64,000 nt of DNA from Megalonaias nervosa (taxonomy: Eukaryota; Mollusca; Bivalvia; Unionida; Unionidae), in NCBI GenBank assembly GCA_016617855.1, contig JAECUM010093684.1, forward strand, positions 1 to 64,000, read 5' to 3'. Shown here one piece after another: positions 1-12,223 of this stretch (its first letter is position 1; each line of letters starts with the position of its first letter). The notes under the pieces were generated by a model, which saw only the letters and a list, made by a program, of their open reading frames with translations, had not been told where the DNA came from and searched no databases. A program made the position numbers and the translations under genes.

Positions 1-814
1 TATATATATATATAGGTGGGGGTGTGTGTGTGTGTGTGTGTGTGTGGTTATAGACAGATGATGTCAACAGTTTATATCTATGACTTCGGAACATGATTCT
101 TCTCTTAAGACTGTCATAGACATGTCTACTTTCTTCTCCTGGTGCCTATGATGTAATCACCGACTTAATTGGAGAGACCCATGCTCTGTATTGGATCCAT
201 GTCTGATTTTGTCTCATCGCATCCTTCAAAACCTTTGTATGGTTTCCAAGTTATAATTAAGAGGCAGCATCTCCCTGAGCAAGACACGAGGATGTAGAAA
301 CCTCATGTGTCAGCCATGGCCTTGACGATTGTATAAACTAATTTTTCAAATCCCCACCTAAAATACTTCAAATAATGAGATGTTTAACAACTATCCCCAC
401 CCATGGCCCCACTTCTAGAGTTGATATTAAAATTCTAAAATCATTGTACACATATGCAAATCAACCCCAATCATCGTATTTCAATGTTCAAAGTCTATAT
501 CTCCAGCGGAGTAGAAGAAGGTACACTAAATTACTGATGGACAAATGGGTGCATGGACATTCATAAAGACGGGCAGGAGGACATAATCCCTACCTTTGTT
601 CCAAAGTGCGAGAGGATGAAAGTCATTGCCTTTTCTAAAAATTGTTGTTTTTTTTTTTAAAAAAACGTAATGACTATCAACGATTCGAACGAAATCAATA
701 TCTAGAGAAATATTTGGTTGGTTGACGAAGTGTACCTTCCATTAAAAAGAGCTTTTTCATAACACGAGAAACACAGGTTACAAATTTACATATATCTGAA
801 TATAAGTATATATC

Positions 815-960
815 TTCCAATACACATATTAACTGTATTGACTTTTAATGCACACATTAATTGTATTGACGTCCAATAAACAGAATAACTGTATTGACTT
901 CTGATACACACATTAACTGTATTGACTCCTAATACACACATTAATTGTATTGACTTTTAT
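815..960. repeat. 28-bp minisatellite, 5 copies
   Basis: The core ATTAACTGTATTGAC recurs with TATTG at 836, 864, 892, 920 and 948. That is an exact 28-bp period with a few substitutions. No coding role is apparent. Confidence 0.85.
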
Positions 961-1246
961 TTTAATAGCCAATACTAATTTTACATCTGTTAGAAATGCT
1001 AAACTAAAGAAACTCTGGGTAAAACATTTTTTTCCATCAATATGATAATCACATTTTAATTTAAAAAATGCCAAAATATTAATTTCTATTTCCCTTAATT
1101 TGTAGAAGGAATGGTTGTGAGCTATATACAACTAGTGAAAGGGAAAGAAAAATGAGCAAAGAACAGCCAATATATAGCTGATGATGTCACAGTTAAGTTT
1201 CGTAGTCGATTAAGGTACTCAAAGTTCAAAATTTATTGAAGTTCGG

Positions 1247-1251
<5 letters not shown>

Positions 1252-1293
<42 letters not shown>
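1252..1293. repeat. (CA)n microsatellite
   Basis: About 20 uninterrupted CA units. Confidence 0.95.
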
Positions 1294-1295
<2 letters not shown>

Positions 1296-1818
1296 GACAA
1301 CATCACTGTTCAGCATGCGATCATTCACACAATGCTTCATTTGATACTTTACAAATGAAAAACATATTGGATACAATTTTGAATAGAAACAACATCCATT
1401 CAGTAAATATGTAGGTAATGTTTAGATCAAATAAAAGATCAGATAATTACGTAAGATTCTTAGCCATCGCATTTATACTTCTATCAAAATGAACTGTGTT
1501 CATAATAAGTCTAAACAGATAAAAAAATTTTTTTTTTTTTTTTTTTTTTGTTGATCCCAATAGTTGTGATGCACTGCCTGGTTTCTACTATATTAGCTTG
1601 AATAGCTCTATTAAACGGAATCCTTTATGGAATGTGATGAAGGAGAAAGAAAGAAAGGAAAACCTAATGAATAAGGAATATAAAGTCAAACAAATTTAAT
1701 TAATTACGATTCCCTATATAATGCATCTGCAGTACATCTAATGTGTAAAGAAGTAATGTTGAATAAATCAAATTGTGCTGGATCAGTAACAGTTCATCAT
1801 CATCAACAACAACAGCAA

Positions 1819-1819
1819 C

Positions 1820-1863
<44 letters not shown>
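1819..1863. repeat. (AAT)n microsatellite
   Basis: About 14 ATA/AAT units follow a short CAA-rich lead-in. The poly-isoleucine open frame across it is an artefact of the repeat. Confidence 0.95.
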
Positions 1864-1864
<1 letters not shown>

Positions 1865-2090
1865 TTTATCATCTTCGGATGCTGTGGCAATAAGAATATC
1901 TATCTTATTTATTTACAGAAAATTAAATATTTATGCAATGCATATCCTAAATATTTTGATTCTTTTCTAAATTAAACTATTGAAATTTGTTGGAAAAACT
2001 ATTTCCAATTAGAATTAAATTACTGGCATCTTAAATTATTCTGTATCAAATGCCTGAAATGATGATGTATAGCACAATATTGATGAATGC

Positions 2091-2136
2091 TCTGTCTGTC
2101 TGTCTGTCTGTCTCTGTCTCTCTCTCTCTCTCTCTC
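2091..2136. repeat. CTGT / CT compound microsatellite
   Basis: Several CTGT units grade into a pure CT tract. Confidence 0.9.
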
Positions 2137-3027
2137 AAAATATTGATACAAAATCAGCTATTTACAAGAATTAAGTCCGTGAGATGAAAAATATTTAAAA
2201 AGTGTTCATGCTGTTGTCTTCTGTAGTGAAAACGTTTTTTTTAAAAAAAAAAATGCGTGCATGTTTGTGGAGACAACGAGAGATCTTCACGGTGAAGTTC
2301 TTCTCATAGGTTAAAAACACATTTTGAGAGACTGGACTGTAAACAAAAGATGCACCTTACAGTGTACATTAGTTTGTTCCGTCTCTAAAAAAAATAGCAT
2401 GGCTTTAACATTGTACTTGCCTTTGACGTTTACATTTTTCCAGATTACAAAAGCTTGCGCTAATAGAACAAGGTATAGTTTGAAATTTGTGTGGCATGAA
2501 GGGATTCAATAATTCTCAGCTAGAGTATAATTGTGGCATGTAAATACTTTCGAACACAGAAGGTTGCAGTGCGATTCCTGATGGCTAGGAACCTTACTAC
2601 ATAACCAAATCTATAGACAGAAATGATACTAGTTATCAGCCTGTGGTTATTGGCTTGCCAAGTTAGGCCAGGTAGCAGCGAAACGATCAGTCAGAGTAGT
2701 CGCGAAGATAAACTGGAAATACAAAATGAAGGTATTTTAGTTAGGCCATAAGACCTTGTTTGGCGAGAAGCACAGGGGCTCGTATCGATGCTTACAATTT
2801 ATCTGTCATACATGTACTATATAATAACTACAAGGGAGGACACTTCTTTCATTTCTCGCGCGACCTACTTAAGAATAAACACTGATATTTCAAGCTACAT
2901 TTCGCGTAGCGTAACAAACTTAGTATCGATGTTTAGCTCAGGCATTCGACTTGTATGCGTATCCGAAGTTTGGCTTATTATCATACCTTTACGGAATGCA
3001 AGACCATTTTCCCACGCTACTGATCAC

Positions 3028-3214
3028 CATGGCCATGATCGCGCCCGCTTAATATGCAAATGAAATTCCGCTGAATGGAATACTGTCTTCTCATTGGTTA
3101 AAAGAAAATGACGTCCTGCATTTGTTTATAACTTATTTTCAGTTGGCCAATGAGAAGGGAATATTCCATTCAGCGCGTTGTTCTTGCATATTAAGCGGGC
3201 CGATCACGGCCATG
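3028..3214. repeat. Imperfect foldback with CCAAT, octamer, CRE and TATA-like motifs
   Basis: The left arm (3028-about 3098) and right arm (about 3143-3214) are inverted copies. Both contain CATGGCC, GCCCGCTTAATATGCAA, GCTGAATGGAATA and TCTCATTGG on matching strands. The spacer carries TGACGTCC (3109-3116) and TTTATAA (about 3125-3131). The left arm carries an ATGCAAAT octamer (3054-3061). CCAAT boxes face each other at 3093-3097 (inverted) and 3147-3151. The order octamer, CCAAT, TATA resembles a divergent promoter, for example a histone gene pair, but no histone reading frame flanks it. It could equally be a foldback MITE. The arms are seen directly; the regulatory role is inferred. Confidence 0.75.
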
Positions 3215-3234
3215 TCGAGCTTGAGAATGCTATA

Positions 3235-3345
3235 AGAATTTAACATTACAGTGGCGCTATTGCCACCCAAGGGAGTTAACATTACTGTGATGTTGTGTCC
3301 TTTTATGGAAGTAAACATCACTCTGCTGTTATAGCCCACAGTGCG
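3235..3345. repeat. 36-bp minisatellite, about 3 copies
   Basis: Three diverged units begin with a TTAACATTAC-like core. Because the period is 36, the minus strand reads an open three-fold peptide repeat, which is probably incidental. The array lies directly beside the foldback. Confidence 0.6.
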
Positions 3346-4066
3346 GATTATGAAAATTTCAAGGTATACCTGGGATCTCCATATCTAAAAAGTTCGTCTC
3401 GATGCGACCGACGGTTAGCAGAATATTTAAGTTTAACTGTTCATGTCAAAATATTGCCTCTAGACCGTCGTCGGCTTCAGCAGTATCCGTGACTCGGATG
3501 TGTTTGACGCCACAAGAGGAACCCTGCGAATGACCATTGTTCAACCGTTGTCGAATGTGACACTTTTATAGACTGATGTCTATTTGCGTCATGGGAAGGA
3601 GATGTGCCATTGATTGATGTTGCAGTATGTATGTGTTCGCCGTCTTTAAAGCACAACAAATAGAATATCATCAAGTAGCAATTACTTAATCTGCTAAACG
3701 TAAAATGAAATCGCACTGTATCAACTCTCCGAATTATGTTGCTGTATAAACAATACCGTTTATTGGGTGAGAAAGTTTCATATACAGCCGCTATTTTCGT
3801 GGTTCTCTTCACGAAAATGAATTTCGTTAAACCTGGTTCTCTTTCCAAGCATGTCTGTCTAAAGTAGACGCATCGATATTAAAGTCCCATTATTGGCAAA
3901 GATGTTCTTAGCTACATGTTAATATATAAGAAACAATGTAGGGTTAGTTAACAACGAGGAAAGGAAGGTTGTAGATTGTGGGCGGTTGTTGAAAAATGCG
4001 CTGAATGACACCGAATTACATCTTAAAAGTTAATTTCTATTCTCAAATCATGACAAAACCATGGAC

Positions 4067-4070
<4 letters not shown>

Positions 4071-4151
<81 letters not shown>
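4071..4151. repeat. (GA)40 microsatellite
   Basis: An uninterrupted 81-base GA tract. The RERE and SLSL open frames across it are artefacts. Confidence 0.97.
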
Positions 4152-4152
<1 letters not shown>

Positions 4153-4862
4153 AATGCAGAAAAATTTCCGAAGGCAGACGTCAGCAGCTGTAGATGAATA
4201 TAAGGCAGTGTCGGACTCGCGGTCCGGTGTCCCAGTCCTGGAAATCACTTTCTTCCCCCATATTATTCATTTCAACATTAACTCAGTATTTACGGACATT
4301 CTAAGACTCTCGCTCCTAATTTCTGGGTCACGGTTGTAGCTGTTAAATAGGACACTCCAAGTCAGATGGTTTCGTGTAATATAAATGAGATAATCGATTA
4401 TTTTAGGCACATTTTTTCTCCGTTAACTTTGTATTGTCAGAATCTTACAGTAGTTTTCCATATTTTTTCATACTACACGACATTTGTGTCTAAAAATACT
4501 ATAGTGCATTAGGAACTACTTTGTAAATAAACAATGTACGCTCATTTAGTACAGGCTTTAGCTTTTGGTTTATTAGATTTGTTTGTAGATGAACTAATCA
4601 AGCTGTTTCAGTCCATTTGAAAGTAGAGATTATAAAGGTCACGATGTGGACGAGTTAATTGAATCACAAATGAACTTTCAAACAAGCAAACGAATGGCCG
4701 TGATATTCGAAATAGCAACAACAAACGTGAGAGACGCAATAATTGAAAATACTATTCTGACGATTTAAAACAGTTATAGAGGAGAAATATTCGTAACTTT
4801 TCGCAAATAGAATAGTTCAGATTATGTCCAGTGCTCTCTATGGTCTACAACAATAGCACTGA

Positions 4863-5075
4863 AAAGCATAAGGGCTATCGCATACAAAAGCATACGGAGG
4901 CTAAGGGCTATCGCATACAAAAGCATATGGAGGCAAAGGGCTATAGCATACAAAAGCATATGGAGGCAAAGGGCTATCGCATACAAAAGCATATGGAGGC
5001 AAAGGGCTATCGCATACAAAAGCATACTGAGGCTAAGGGCTATCGCATACAAAAGCATATGGAGGCAAAGGGCTG
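4863..5075. repeat. 33-bp minisatellite, about 7 copies, open in frame
   Basis: GGGCTA or GGGCTG recurs at 4872, 4905, 4938, 4971, 5004, 5037 and 5070, an exact 33-bp period. Each unit reads KGYRIQKHMEA on the plus strand and a MLLYAIALCLH-like 11-mer on the minus strand. No splice signals or flanking exon were recognised, so I treat it as a minisatellite and not a gene. The copies are nearly identical, which implies recent amplification or homogenisation. Confidence 0.85.
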
Positions 5076-5109
5076 TTGCATATCTATCAGAGGTCTACCA
5101 TTTTACTAG

Positions 5110-7269
5110 TCAGTCAAAACACTAAACTCGAGAAAAAATGCGACTGAAGATTTTGGAAGGAAGGTAAGAGCCTCAGGACCAATAAGCCAAAATTATTATT
5201 TCTGCTGGCTATATGGACTGTCACACAACAGCTGCTTGGCAATCTTCCCCGTTTAACTATTTTGATACAATGTTAGGCTAGTGATAGAAGACATATACTG
5301 TATGATACAGGTCATTGATGGGGTTCCTCCAACAGCGAACATGCAACTGACAGGGCATATATTTATGTCTTCTTTAGCTGGCAATAAGAATAGTAATAAA
5401 TACACTTATATTTAAGCATCTTGAATTTCTTCAAAATGTACTTTATTAGTTAGTTCTGCAAATCCGAATGACATGAAGCATGCCATGGAAAACCTGATAC
5501 ACACCGAAATTGTACCGTAATTTCGACTACATTTCCAACTGAAATCACATTCTTCTTACTGCACTGAATTGACCCAATAAATCCAGTCCATCATATGCAG
5601 AAAAGCAGAATTGAGTCGGATAAACAGAAAACAAAATCCATTCATTCCAGACCAACTGCAAACGTTTTCTAATGCGCATTCATTCAAATATGACTATAAA
5701 TTTCAAGTTTAAGTAGTCCACAACGAGTATATTGTTTAAACTAATGTCGACCGTTCACCGTAGATCAAAGTTCGCTAGGCGGTGCTATGTGCGCATTAAT
5801 ACTGTTACTGTGTATTTGATGAATGTACGATTGTGTATTTATTTTGAAATAAAGCATAAATTCAATTACTTTGTTTCTTTTAGTGTATTCCTTTATCTTA
5901 TTAAGTCTTATGTAGGAACACGAAATGAGTATATAATAAAAAAGGTAATGGAAAAAATATGAACTCGTTTTTTTTTTCGGACTAACACTTGACTCCCGAT
6001 AGGTCTTGCAGTATTATTCAGAAAAATGCTCGTTCATATTTTCCCATATAAATGCAGTAACTTATAATTATCAATCGTCTAATTATCAAATTTCCGCTCT
6101 TAATTGTTTGCTGTTCTGCAATTGGCGACGATAACTGCGCTCTGTTTTAGATGGCTTTGTGACATATGATTGACACCGAAAACACATCTAATGCATTTAC
6201 AAGACTCTTTCCAAATGAATTTTTTCCCAAAATATATAAAGACGATTGATTCTTTATTTGGTATCCTGCTATTGATATGATACAAAAGGTTTGCACCTCA
6301 TTACTGAAGAAACATGACTGTAGTTGAAACAAGAAAAGAAGAAAACATTAAAAGACACACAAACACACAAACAAGCCAACAACCAAATAACAAACAATTG
6401 GAAACTACGTCTGTGGAACTTTAACATTGGTATCAGTATCGCCTTAAATGGAAATTTTAATATGCGTCGACAAATAGGATGAAATACTGTCGATGTCACG
6501 CATAATCACATAAGTTCATTGTAAACCGTGCGCAACATAATGCTACGACAATAAATGCCTGCAGTACAGTTAGGTAAGTTCATTGTCGACTGTGCATTAG
6601 ATAATGCTATACTGCAGTTACCTCTTTATCCCAAGACTATTTACTTTATGCTAAACGCATGAGATATTTATATCATCTCTATGCAACTCTTGAGTCTATT
6701 ATCAACACATATATAGTTGTTAAGTTTCGGAAGTCATCTTGGTGAATTGAATATGAAACTAATTATCAACAGTGTATTCTGTCCTTGGATGGCATTAAGT
6801 ATTTCGGATCGTAAAATGGTAATGTCAGTGGTGGTGGCTATGTTAGTGGTGGTGTGGTGGTTGTAGTGATGGCGTTGCATAGAGATCAGTCACCACTTCG
6901 TTATCATCGCTATAATGAAATTGTGGGGAGACTTCAATTCTTGTGTCTGGCGTCACTGCACTTGGTCATCGCGGCTTCCTTCTGGCTTCCCGTGGAGTTG
7001 TGCGATCGTTTTGTGATTACAGCCCTTATTGTTCAAATCAATTATAGTACACTCTTCAAATATATAAAGATCCCTATATAAGATAGTTACACCGCAAATT
7101 GTAAGAAAAAGTATTTATATGTTTCGACGACTGTGTACAAGTGATCCTTCCATGTTTATGAGTGTCCCGATAATAATCATAAATTCCGAAAGGGCAATAA
7201 ACAGCTAACAACGCCACATTGTCCCAAACGTAATGTTAAATTTGGATTGGGGCTAGAATTACACATTCT
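5110..7269. other. Intergenic, nothing recognised
   Basis: Both strands contain only short open frames with no recognisable domain and no convincing exon boundaries. Poly-T runs and AT-rich sequence predominate. Confidence 0.6.
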
Positions 7270-7279
7270 TAATGATAAC

Positions 7280-7440
7280 AGAAACATCTTGGACTATGCA
7301 TCGAACATCATCAATGTCCCTCTTCACAGCAGGTGATTCTCGCTCACCAATCGCAGCCAATGTTCTTCCAAAACGTGGGTCATCTTCCATGGATTCAAAG
7401 CCATCTAAAAAGCGATTAACACCATCTCCGAATTGTAGAA
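7280..7440 (-). pseudogene. Mariner-like transposase N-terminal fragment
   Basis: Read on the minus strand from 7440 to about 7281, 53 codons are uninterrupted. They contain NRFLDGFESMEDDPRFGR followed by an acidic helix ending DDVRCIVQDV. This fits the end of the helix-turn-helix and the linker motif (W/R-F, then S-x-E-D-D-P-R-x-G-R) of mariner or Tc1-like transposases. No catalytic DDD or DDE part was found alongside, so it is a dead fragment. The identification rests on one short motif. Confidence 0.45.
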
Positions 7441-9929
7441 CATGACAGAGAATTACATCCGTAAACTTTATCTAAGTTGGTCTTGATATCAGTAAGAAAG
7501 TGTGCAAAGTGCGCCCAGATTTTACTGCATGCTGATTGCTCAGCATTGGAATTGTTCCTGGTCTCCGACATTTATACGTCACTGTTATTACGAATGTTAC
7601 GACACACGCGTATATCTGCAGGTGTCAGGCGTGCTGTACGTGCAGTTGCTTTTTATCTCATATAACGTAATCTTGTCTATAGATCGGCATAATATTTATT
7701 GACAGATTCAAAGAAGCAAAAGAAGTTTTTACCAAAATATTCATAACCTGTGTACACCAGAGACTGCGAGATTTACTCAACAATCACGCAGCAAGCAATA
7801 TACAATCTAATATATAATGGACAACTAAAACAGCTGAACCCACTCTTCTAGGGTTTTGTTTGCACTTTAAATCAATATACAAGAGATGTAAACCGGTAGT
7901 TTTCAGAGGTACAGATTGTATTATAGCATTTTGAGATGGGTTTATTAAGATTATTAATTTACAGTATGGAGCATTATGATTGAAAAATGCAGAACCTATG
8001 GCGCTCAGAGAGGAATATAAACGGCATCGTATTTCAACAAAAATATGTTGCATTTGTGAGAGGGAAATAACAAATCTAACGGAGTGCGACAATGGTGTTC
8101 GCGTTCACAGAGTTCACAACCACGACCAATTACGAGGCTAGTATAGCTGTCCCAAATACATATTACTGTACATTTATAAGCTGGAGGTTTAGACAAAAGC
8201 AAGGTAATGTTTGCAAGGCTTACGGGACAAATAAGAGGGAAAACGTGAGAAATTAGGTCCTAGGCAGCAAGCACGTCCACCTGAACCCGAACCCGAAGTC
8301 GTAGATGCATTTGAACTCGAATCTGAACCTGGACCCTGATACACTCGTATCGGTTGGCGCGGAAAGCAGTGTACCAAAAAGTCATTCATGAAGCCACATC
8401 AATTTGTCAGCGGTTACTCACGAATAAGATCAAGGGCTCGAGAACTGTTTGCACACTGATACTTGAACTTGTTGAAGATATCAAAGTACACGACACCAAT
8501 GATATATTCGGAGGTGGTTTTTCACGAAATCAATGCTGCGATGCAGCATGTAATTGCAAACACAACCCTGAGAGTTACCTCTATAATCCACAATCTCATA
8601 AACGAAACCAATGAGACAGCAATTGCCGTAGAGGATCGCACACTCGAGATTGCACTAGCAACACTGCATGTGTATTTTAGTTCGTCTAAATTCGATCGCG
8701 TTGTTCAGGGGTCTTTTCGTCAGATCAGATGATGAAAAGATATGACAAAGGATTTAGTTGGTGACTGCCAAAGGCAATAAAATCTAAATAAACGAGGTCG
8801 AAGTCGAAGACTCAGGTCTGTGTTATTGATTAAATCTCCATAGTACACGGTTGACATTGCACAGTCGTTGCTGAGAGTTGTTCTTGGTTAGTATTAAGAT
8901 ATTAATTAAGTTCATGAGGATAAAAAAGGAATCTTCGCAAGGCCCAAAGGATCTCGATACCGTATCTCACCAGAAATAGTCAGGACTGAATGACTGATTC
9001 AGGCCAACCTGACCTGTGACGTTATCAGTGGCAGTTACTAAAGCAGAGCTTCCACGACTGTAGCTTCGGGAGACATAACCTTCTTGAGTTATATACTGTT
9101 TGGGTTCTACCTTAATTTTCCAGAGTTCTTTGCTCTTGATTGCTCCCCCAGCAACTGTGTATCATACATATCATAATGGTAGGTTGGCAAATATTCGTTT
9201 AACTCTTGTGGATTAGGACGGGCACATGCTGGGACTGCACAGGGAGATATTGGCAATACAGCCATAATTAGATATCGACCCAATATTTAATGGATGTGTA
9301 ATACCAGTGCAGGTTGTTAACGCGAGAAAACCCGTTTACATGACATATTATGGAACTAGCCTTGGCAATGTTCTTCAGGGATTGTTTACAGACACACCAA
9401 AAGTGCTCAAGTCCTTGTTTTCACCAATTCCCAAACAATCTGAAATGCGTGTTGTTCATAGGAATAAAAAATGTTGTTGCTGATTGGTTGAAAAATCTAG
9501 GATGGCAAGCGATCCAATCAATTCAAGATTAATTATGATGATTAGTAACTCAAGTACTAACAAAGGTGGTTCCAGTTACACTTCATCTGACAGCAATAAT
9601 ACCAGCCCCAATCATTAAAATCATCAATGAAGCTACTCAACAACATATAGCTGATTCAGCGAAAGGTAAAATATGAAACCAATAATGTATAAGTAAAAAC
9701 AACGACAACATTCAAAGATACATCTATTCAAACATTTGACATTGATGTGCCTGTGTAGGCAGATTGAAGCAAAGGAGGTTTTTACTATTGTTCATACCTG
9801 GCAAGGGTCCCTGATCAATCACAAATAGAATTACAAGTGCAGGACATGTCTAGGTTTTTTCTTCCATGTCTAGCTTTCTTGGAAATTAAGGAAAATTTAC
9901 AAGGAAGGACAATAATGATTATTTGATGA
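7441..9929. other. Intergenic, no gene recognised
   Basis: There are two open frames of 86-89 codons on the plus strand between 8354 and 8732 and one of 60 codons at 9350-9532. None carries a motif that I recognise. The part after about 9100 may be the degraded upstream flank of the relic that starts near 9930. Confidence 0.5.
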
Positions 9930-10850
9930 TGCCAATGTTGGATTTGTTAGCATCAGTATCATGGCATTGTTCAACAGTGCACATTATGCCACTGATGGAA
10001 AGGAAATCAAAGCAATTCTCAACAATTTGACATTGCCACAATGACTCTCAAATATATACAGTGATGATTATGCAAAATCTGCTGGCCTAACTATGATGTA
10101 CATCAAGGATAAATCCAATCATGCAGATCCTCAGTTGTATACAATTTTGTGACCTCAAGTTCATGCAGGCACCATTGCCGTAGATTAAAAAAACTTTGTC
10201 CTTGGCTCCAACCTGAATTTCAACCCTGGATTTCTACAGCACTGACAACAACTTCATGAAGACTCATTTAGGTTTTCATGTGTGATTCCCCCCAGTCATA
10301 TATTTGGGTTCTGCAGAGATGTCAACAAGTTTATATTTGGTGCCAAACACACAGCCACATTATTCTGTATGGGCAATGCCAAATACTCAAGGTGCTGCTG
10401 GTTTGTTGTCATTTATGAAGTCTGGAACTGCATCAGTGCTGTCATTTCTTGTACACACAACATATTGCACTTGGTAACCAATATTCAGAGGTAGTTTACA
10501 TGGCAAATAAGTACCCAATCTGGTCTTACCACACCAAAATATGTGTTTGTGGCATTACAAGCTGTGATTTGAGATAATGACGAAACCCACAGTATGATGA
10601 TATTTGACAAGCTGGGAGTGCATTAAGTTTCTCTGTGGTTAAATGGTCACCAGTAACCGACCAAAGAAATTTTGCTTGACTTCGCAGACAATTAAATCAC
10701 ATGTGCATATCACAAACTAAGGTCGTACATGGATTGGCATCAAAACATTGACACAGGTCTGCAGACTTCCCAGTACAAACTTAAAGGCTTTCTCCAGTAA
10801 ATTTAAATGGAATTATTTCCATGTGGTTGACCCAGACAACTTGATCAGCT
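9930..10850 (+). pseudogene. Decayed capsid-like relic (Polinton or virus-like element)
   Basis: Three broken blocks on the plus strand, separated by stops and frameshifts, appear in the order of one known family of invertebrate uncharacterised proteins. I associate that family with Polinton/Maverick-like elements or related DNA viruses carrying a double jelly-roll-type capsid. The clearest block reads PSHIFGFCRDVNKFIFG near 10290-10340. An upstream block ends in MMYIKDKSNHAD (about 10095-10130). A downstream block contains TPKYVFVALQAV (about 10530-10565). The relic is heavily mutated and cannot encode a functional protein. The family assignment is from memory of motifs and needs a profile search. 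It is unrelated to the neighbouring genes. Confidence 0.45.
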
Positions 10851-10854
10851 TAAT

Positions 10855-11070
10855 GTGGTTAAACAAAAAAAAAACACCTTGGTGACATTAAAATTATCCA
10901 AGTCAGGAGGATTATTTCCATTCCTTGCAGCCATGCCAGTGTTGTCAGCAGTTGGATTATTTCCATTCCTCGCAGCCACTTCAGCGTTGTTAGCAGTTGC
11001 AGCTCTCACAGTTGCAAAAGCACTCACATTATGGGGCCATCAGAACTTCATCTGGAATGGCTCTAAATAA
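10855..11070 (+). pseudogene. Hydrophobic small ORF next to capsid-like relic
   Basis: A 71-codon frame, open on the plus strand, has a Gly/Leu/Phe/Ala-rich hydrophobic segment and starts immediately after the capsid-like relic. Its core LFPFLAA appears twice because of a 45-bp tandem duplication (10909-10998). Small hydrophobic proteins near the capsid gene are known in Polinton-like and adenovirus-like elements, so this may be another piece of the same decayed element. The hydrophobicity and duplication are seen; the link is inferred. Confidence 0.3.
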
Positions 11071-11263
11071 ATACTGGATGGAAAAGGTCTTTGATTACCT
11101 GGAACAACTCATTGAATACCCTCAGGCAGAGGGCTTCTACTACCAGGTACAAATTGTAAAAAGCATCCATTAACCAATTTTGATTAACTGAGTATGAAGC
11201 AGGGAAGCAAATAATTTCAAACTAATGCAGTATATTAATATGAGTGTGCAGGCAAATATTAAA

Positions 11264-11264
<1 letters not shown>

Positions 11265-11310
<46 letters not shown>

Positions 11311-11419
11311 GTATATATATTACATTTCTTGCTTTGCTGCCATTTGTCCCTATTCAGCTCTCACTTCTCTCTATTCTGACTAATAGAAGACACTCAAATT
11401 CAAGGCTAGCTTGACCCTG
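11265..11419 (-). mobile_element. Terminal fragment of hAT-like family D with CA/TA microsatellite
   Basis: After a (CA)n(TA)n tract (11265-11320), the sequence runs TTTCTTGCTTTGCTGCC through CTCTCACTTCTC to CTAGCTTGACCCTG. This matches, in diverged form, the terminus of the element at 14498-16106. The end at about 11419 corresponds to the TIR end. The remainder of the element is not clearly recognisable to the left. Confidence 0.6.
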
Positions 11420-12223
11420 TGTTATATATCAATCCCTACTCTGCATGAATTTAAGTTTCAGCAAAATAAATGTCTACTTAGAATCAAGTATATATGCTAT
11501 AATGACATACATTTGTCCGCTGCATGATATCATTATTGTGATATTAAATGAGGCAAAGAAATTAGGAAGAATATGTGACATTTTTATTTTTTAATTTAGG
11601 ACCATGCATATATAAATGTGACTGTTACATGACTTTAGCATGCAACTAATCAAAAAACACGTAATCCTCATTTCATCTAAATCTCTAGCATATTATTGAA
11701 GATTTCTCTTCTAAATATAAGCACATCACAGACTATCTCTTTCACTTAGTCACCTTTTCATTCTCTCTCCAAAAAGAAACTTTTAAGGTTTTATTAAAAA
11801 AAATTTCAAGGCAGGCTAATACTTCCATGGAAAACCCAACAGAAATTCTATGGCATATTCTTGAAGAAGGCTTTCATTCAAGACCAGCTCAATTTTGAAT
11901 TGTTATACATATTTTTTAAAGTTTGATTTCTTGGGTGTTTTATAACCAGCTTCATTCTAAACAGGACTTACAGTCTTCAAACTGTAACTTTGTAGTTGTC
12001 CTGTACCTTTCTACTTGTTGTAGAATTACACAGCCTACTGTCAATATAAATACTGAATTTTAACTAAAATTGAACTCAGTGATATTCCAGACTCTCAGTT
12101 CACGTACAAGAATTTAGTCAGGACTGACCAGAATGCCAAGAACTGAAGTACATGTAAATGCCCTTGCAATAAAATTAGAAACAACGTTACTTTCACAACT
12201 TGTAGTGGTCACATTCATCCATT
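11420..12223. other. 3' flank of the CCDC160-like gene
   Basis: AT-rich, with no reading frame supported. On the minus strand, AATAAA-type signals (TTTATT on plus) occur near 11584 and 11791, that is 430-640 bases past the stop. They are candidates for the 3' UTR end of the gene above. Confidence 0.4.

Larger units (their letters stand above)
1..2760. other. Intergenic AT-rich DNA with microsatellites
   Basis: I see no coding sequence that I can support here. The stretch holds a (GT)n tract near 21-46, a 28-bp minisatellite at about 815-960, a (CA)n tract at 1252-1293, a poly-T run at about 1527-1549, an (AAT)n tract at 1819-1863 and a CTGT/CT tract at 2091-2136. The short open frames overlap these tracts or show no recognisable motif. 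Confidence 0.7.

Noticed and set aside
4005..4248. Open frames of poly-RE and poly-SL
   Set aside because: They are translations of the (GA)40 microsatellite.
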